A stretch of 64,000 nucleotides of DNA, taken from NCBI GenBank assembly GCA_028289245.1, contig JAQGGT010000004.1:186001-250000 (forward strand). The letters run 5' to 3'. Both the position numbers and the translations under genes were made by a program. The first letter of the stretch is position 1; each line of letters begins with the position of its first letter. The notes under the pieces are model-generated. The model saw only the letters and a program-made list of their open reading frames with translations, searched no databases and was not told where the DNA came from. This DNA comes from Candidatus Saccharimonadota bacterium (GTDB lineage Bacteria > Patescibacteriota > Saccharimonadia > Saccharimonadales > UBA4665). This document shows positions 63,891 to 64,000 of the stretch, one piece after another.

Positions 63891-64000
63891 TTAGTCCAGA
63901 TAGACTCCCGAATGGCGAAACGAGCTGGCTTCTAGTCGCATGACCCGGGCTTCGAGATCGCCAGAAAATAGCCTCACTTCCTCGCAATCGTCATCATGAC
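63891..64000 (-). CDS. C-terminal end of a gene entering from the right
   Basis: An open frame of 35 codons reads from the right edge to a TAA at 63891-63893. The fragment is acidic at first (HDDDCEEVRLF) and then amphipathic, ending HSGVYLD. It is too short to identify. The other two minus-strand frames close quickly, so this one is most plausible. Confidence 0.5.
   Translation of the reverse strand, partial: HDDDCEEVRLFSGDLEARVMRLEASSFRHSGVYLD

Overview
The window looks like a chromosomal segment of a small-genome Patescibacteria/CPR bacterium, most likely a Candidatus Saccharibacteria (TM7) member. This placement is inference from gene content: compact, often overlapping genes, a gatC-gatA-orf-gatB operon, a PilB-type ATPase, one class A penicillin-binding protein, many short membrane proteins of unknown function and no biosynthetic operons. 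TGA is used as a normal stop (for example hisS and gatC), which argues against the UGA-recoding CPR lineages. No rRNA, CRISPR array, transposase or prophage was seen; one tRNA-Leu is present.

Layout. 1-1300: two small membrane-protein genes with duplicated promoters and long inverted repeats. 1376-8634: rpoC and rpoB, with a highly unusual RpoC. 8841-14182: an unknown gene, clpP under a CIRCE promoter, trigger factor, a membrane protein, hisS, an alpha/beta hydrolase-like gene and a small unknown gene. 14311-17165: an ABC exporter, an unknown gene and tRNA-Leu(TAG). 17263-17451: a small gene ending like the actinobacterial ubiquitin-like tag Pup. 17453-22922: a probable operon tyrS, methyltransferase, recG, PLC-like gene, rsmD. 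23058-33388: class A PBP, radA, a membrane metalloprotease-like gene overlapping clpC (second CIRCE promoter), nusA behind a terminator-like leader, a lipoprotein and a small membrane protein. 33453-42696: a secreted GH71-type glucanase with CARDB and PA14 modules, an M1 aminopeptidase, a squalene/phytoene-synthase-like gene, yraN, rnhB, rplS and unknowns. 42697-51936: pilB, a SPOUT methyltransferase, a CAP-domain protein, dnaE, YtxH-like genes, galU and an orphan gene. 52061-55813: gatCAB with a membrane protein inserted. 55971-64000: a hydrolase, two tandem paralogous membrane proteins, uvrB, a LOG-like protein, an unknown gene, a PfkB kinase and the tail of a further gene.

How it works together. 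Most genes serve information processing (rpoBC, nusA, dnaE, uvrB, recG, radA, rnhB, gatCAB, tyrS, hisS, rsmD, rplS) and protein quality control (clpP, clpC, tig). clpP and clpC share a near-identical CIRCE/promoter module, so an HrcA-type repressor probably co-regulates them. The surface-facing genes (GH71-CARDB-PA14, CAP, PBP, PilB, lipoproteins, tandem paralogs) fit a host-attached lifestyle. Many genes have a -10 box only 6-9 nt before the start codon and no Shine-Dalgarno sequence, suggesting that leaderless transcripts are common. The most notable observations are the divergent RpoC catalytic loop and lost zinc sites, the Pup-like gene, the nusA leader terminator, the two CIRCE-clp promoters and the tandem paralogs.
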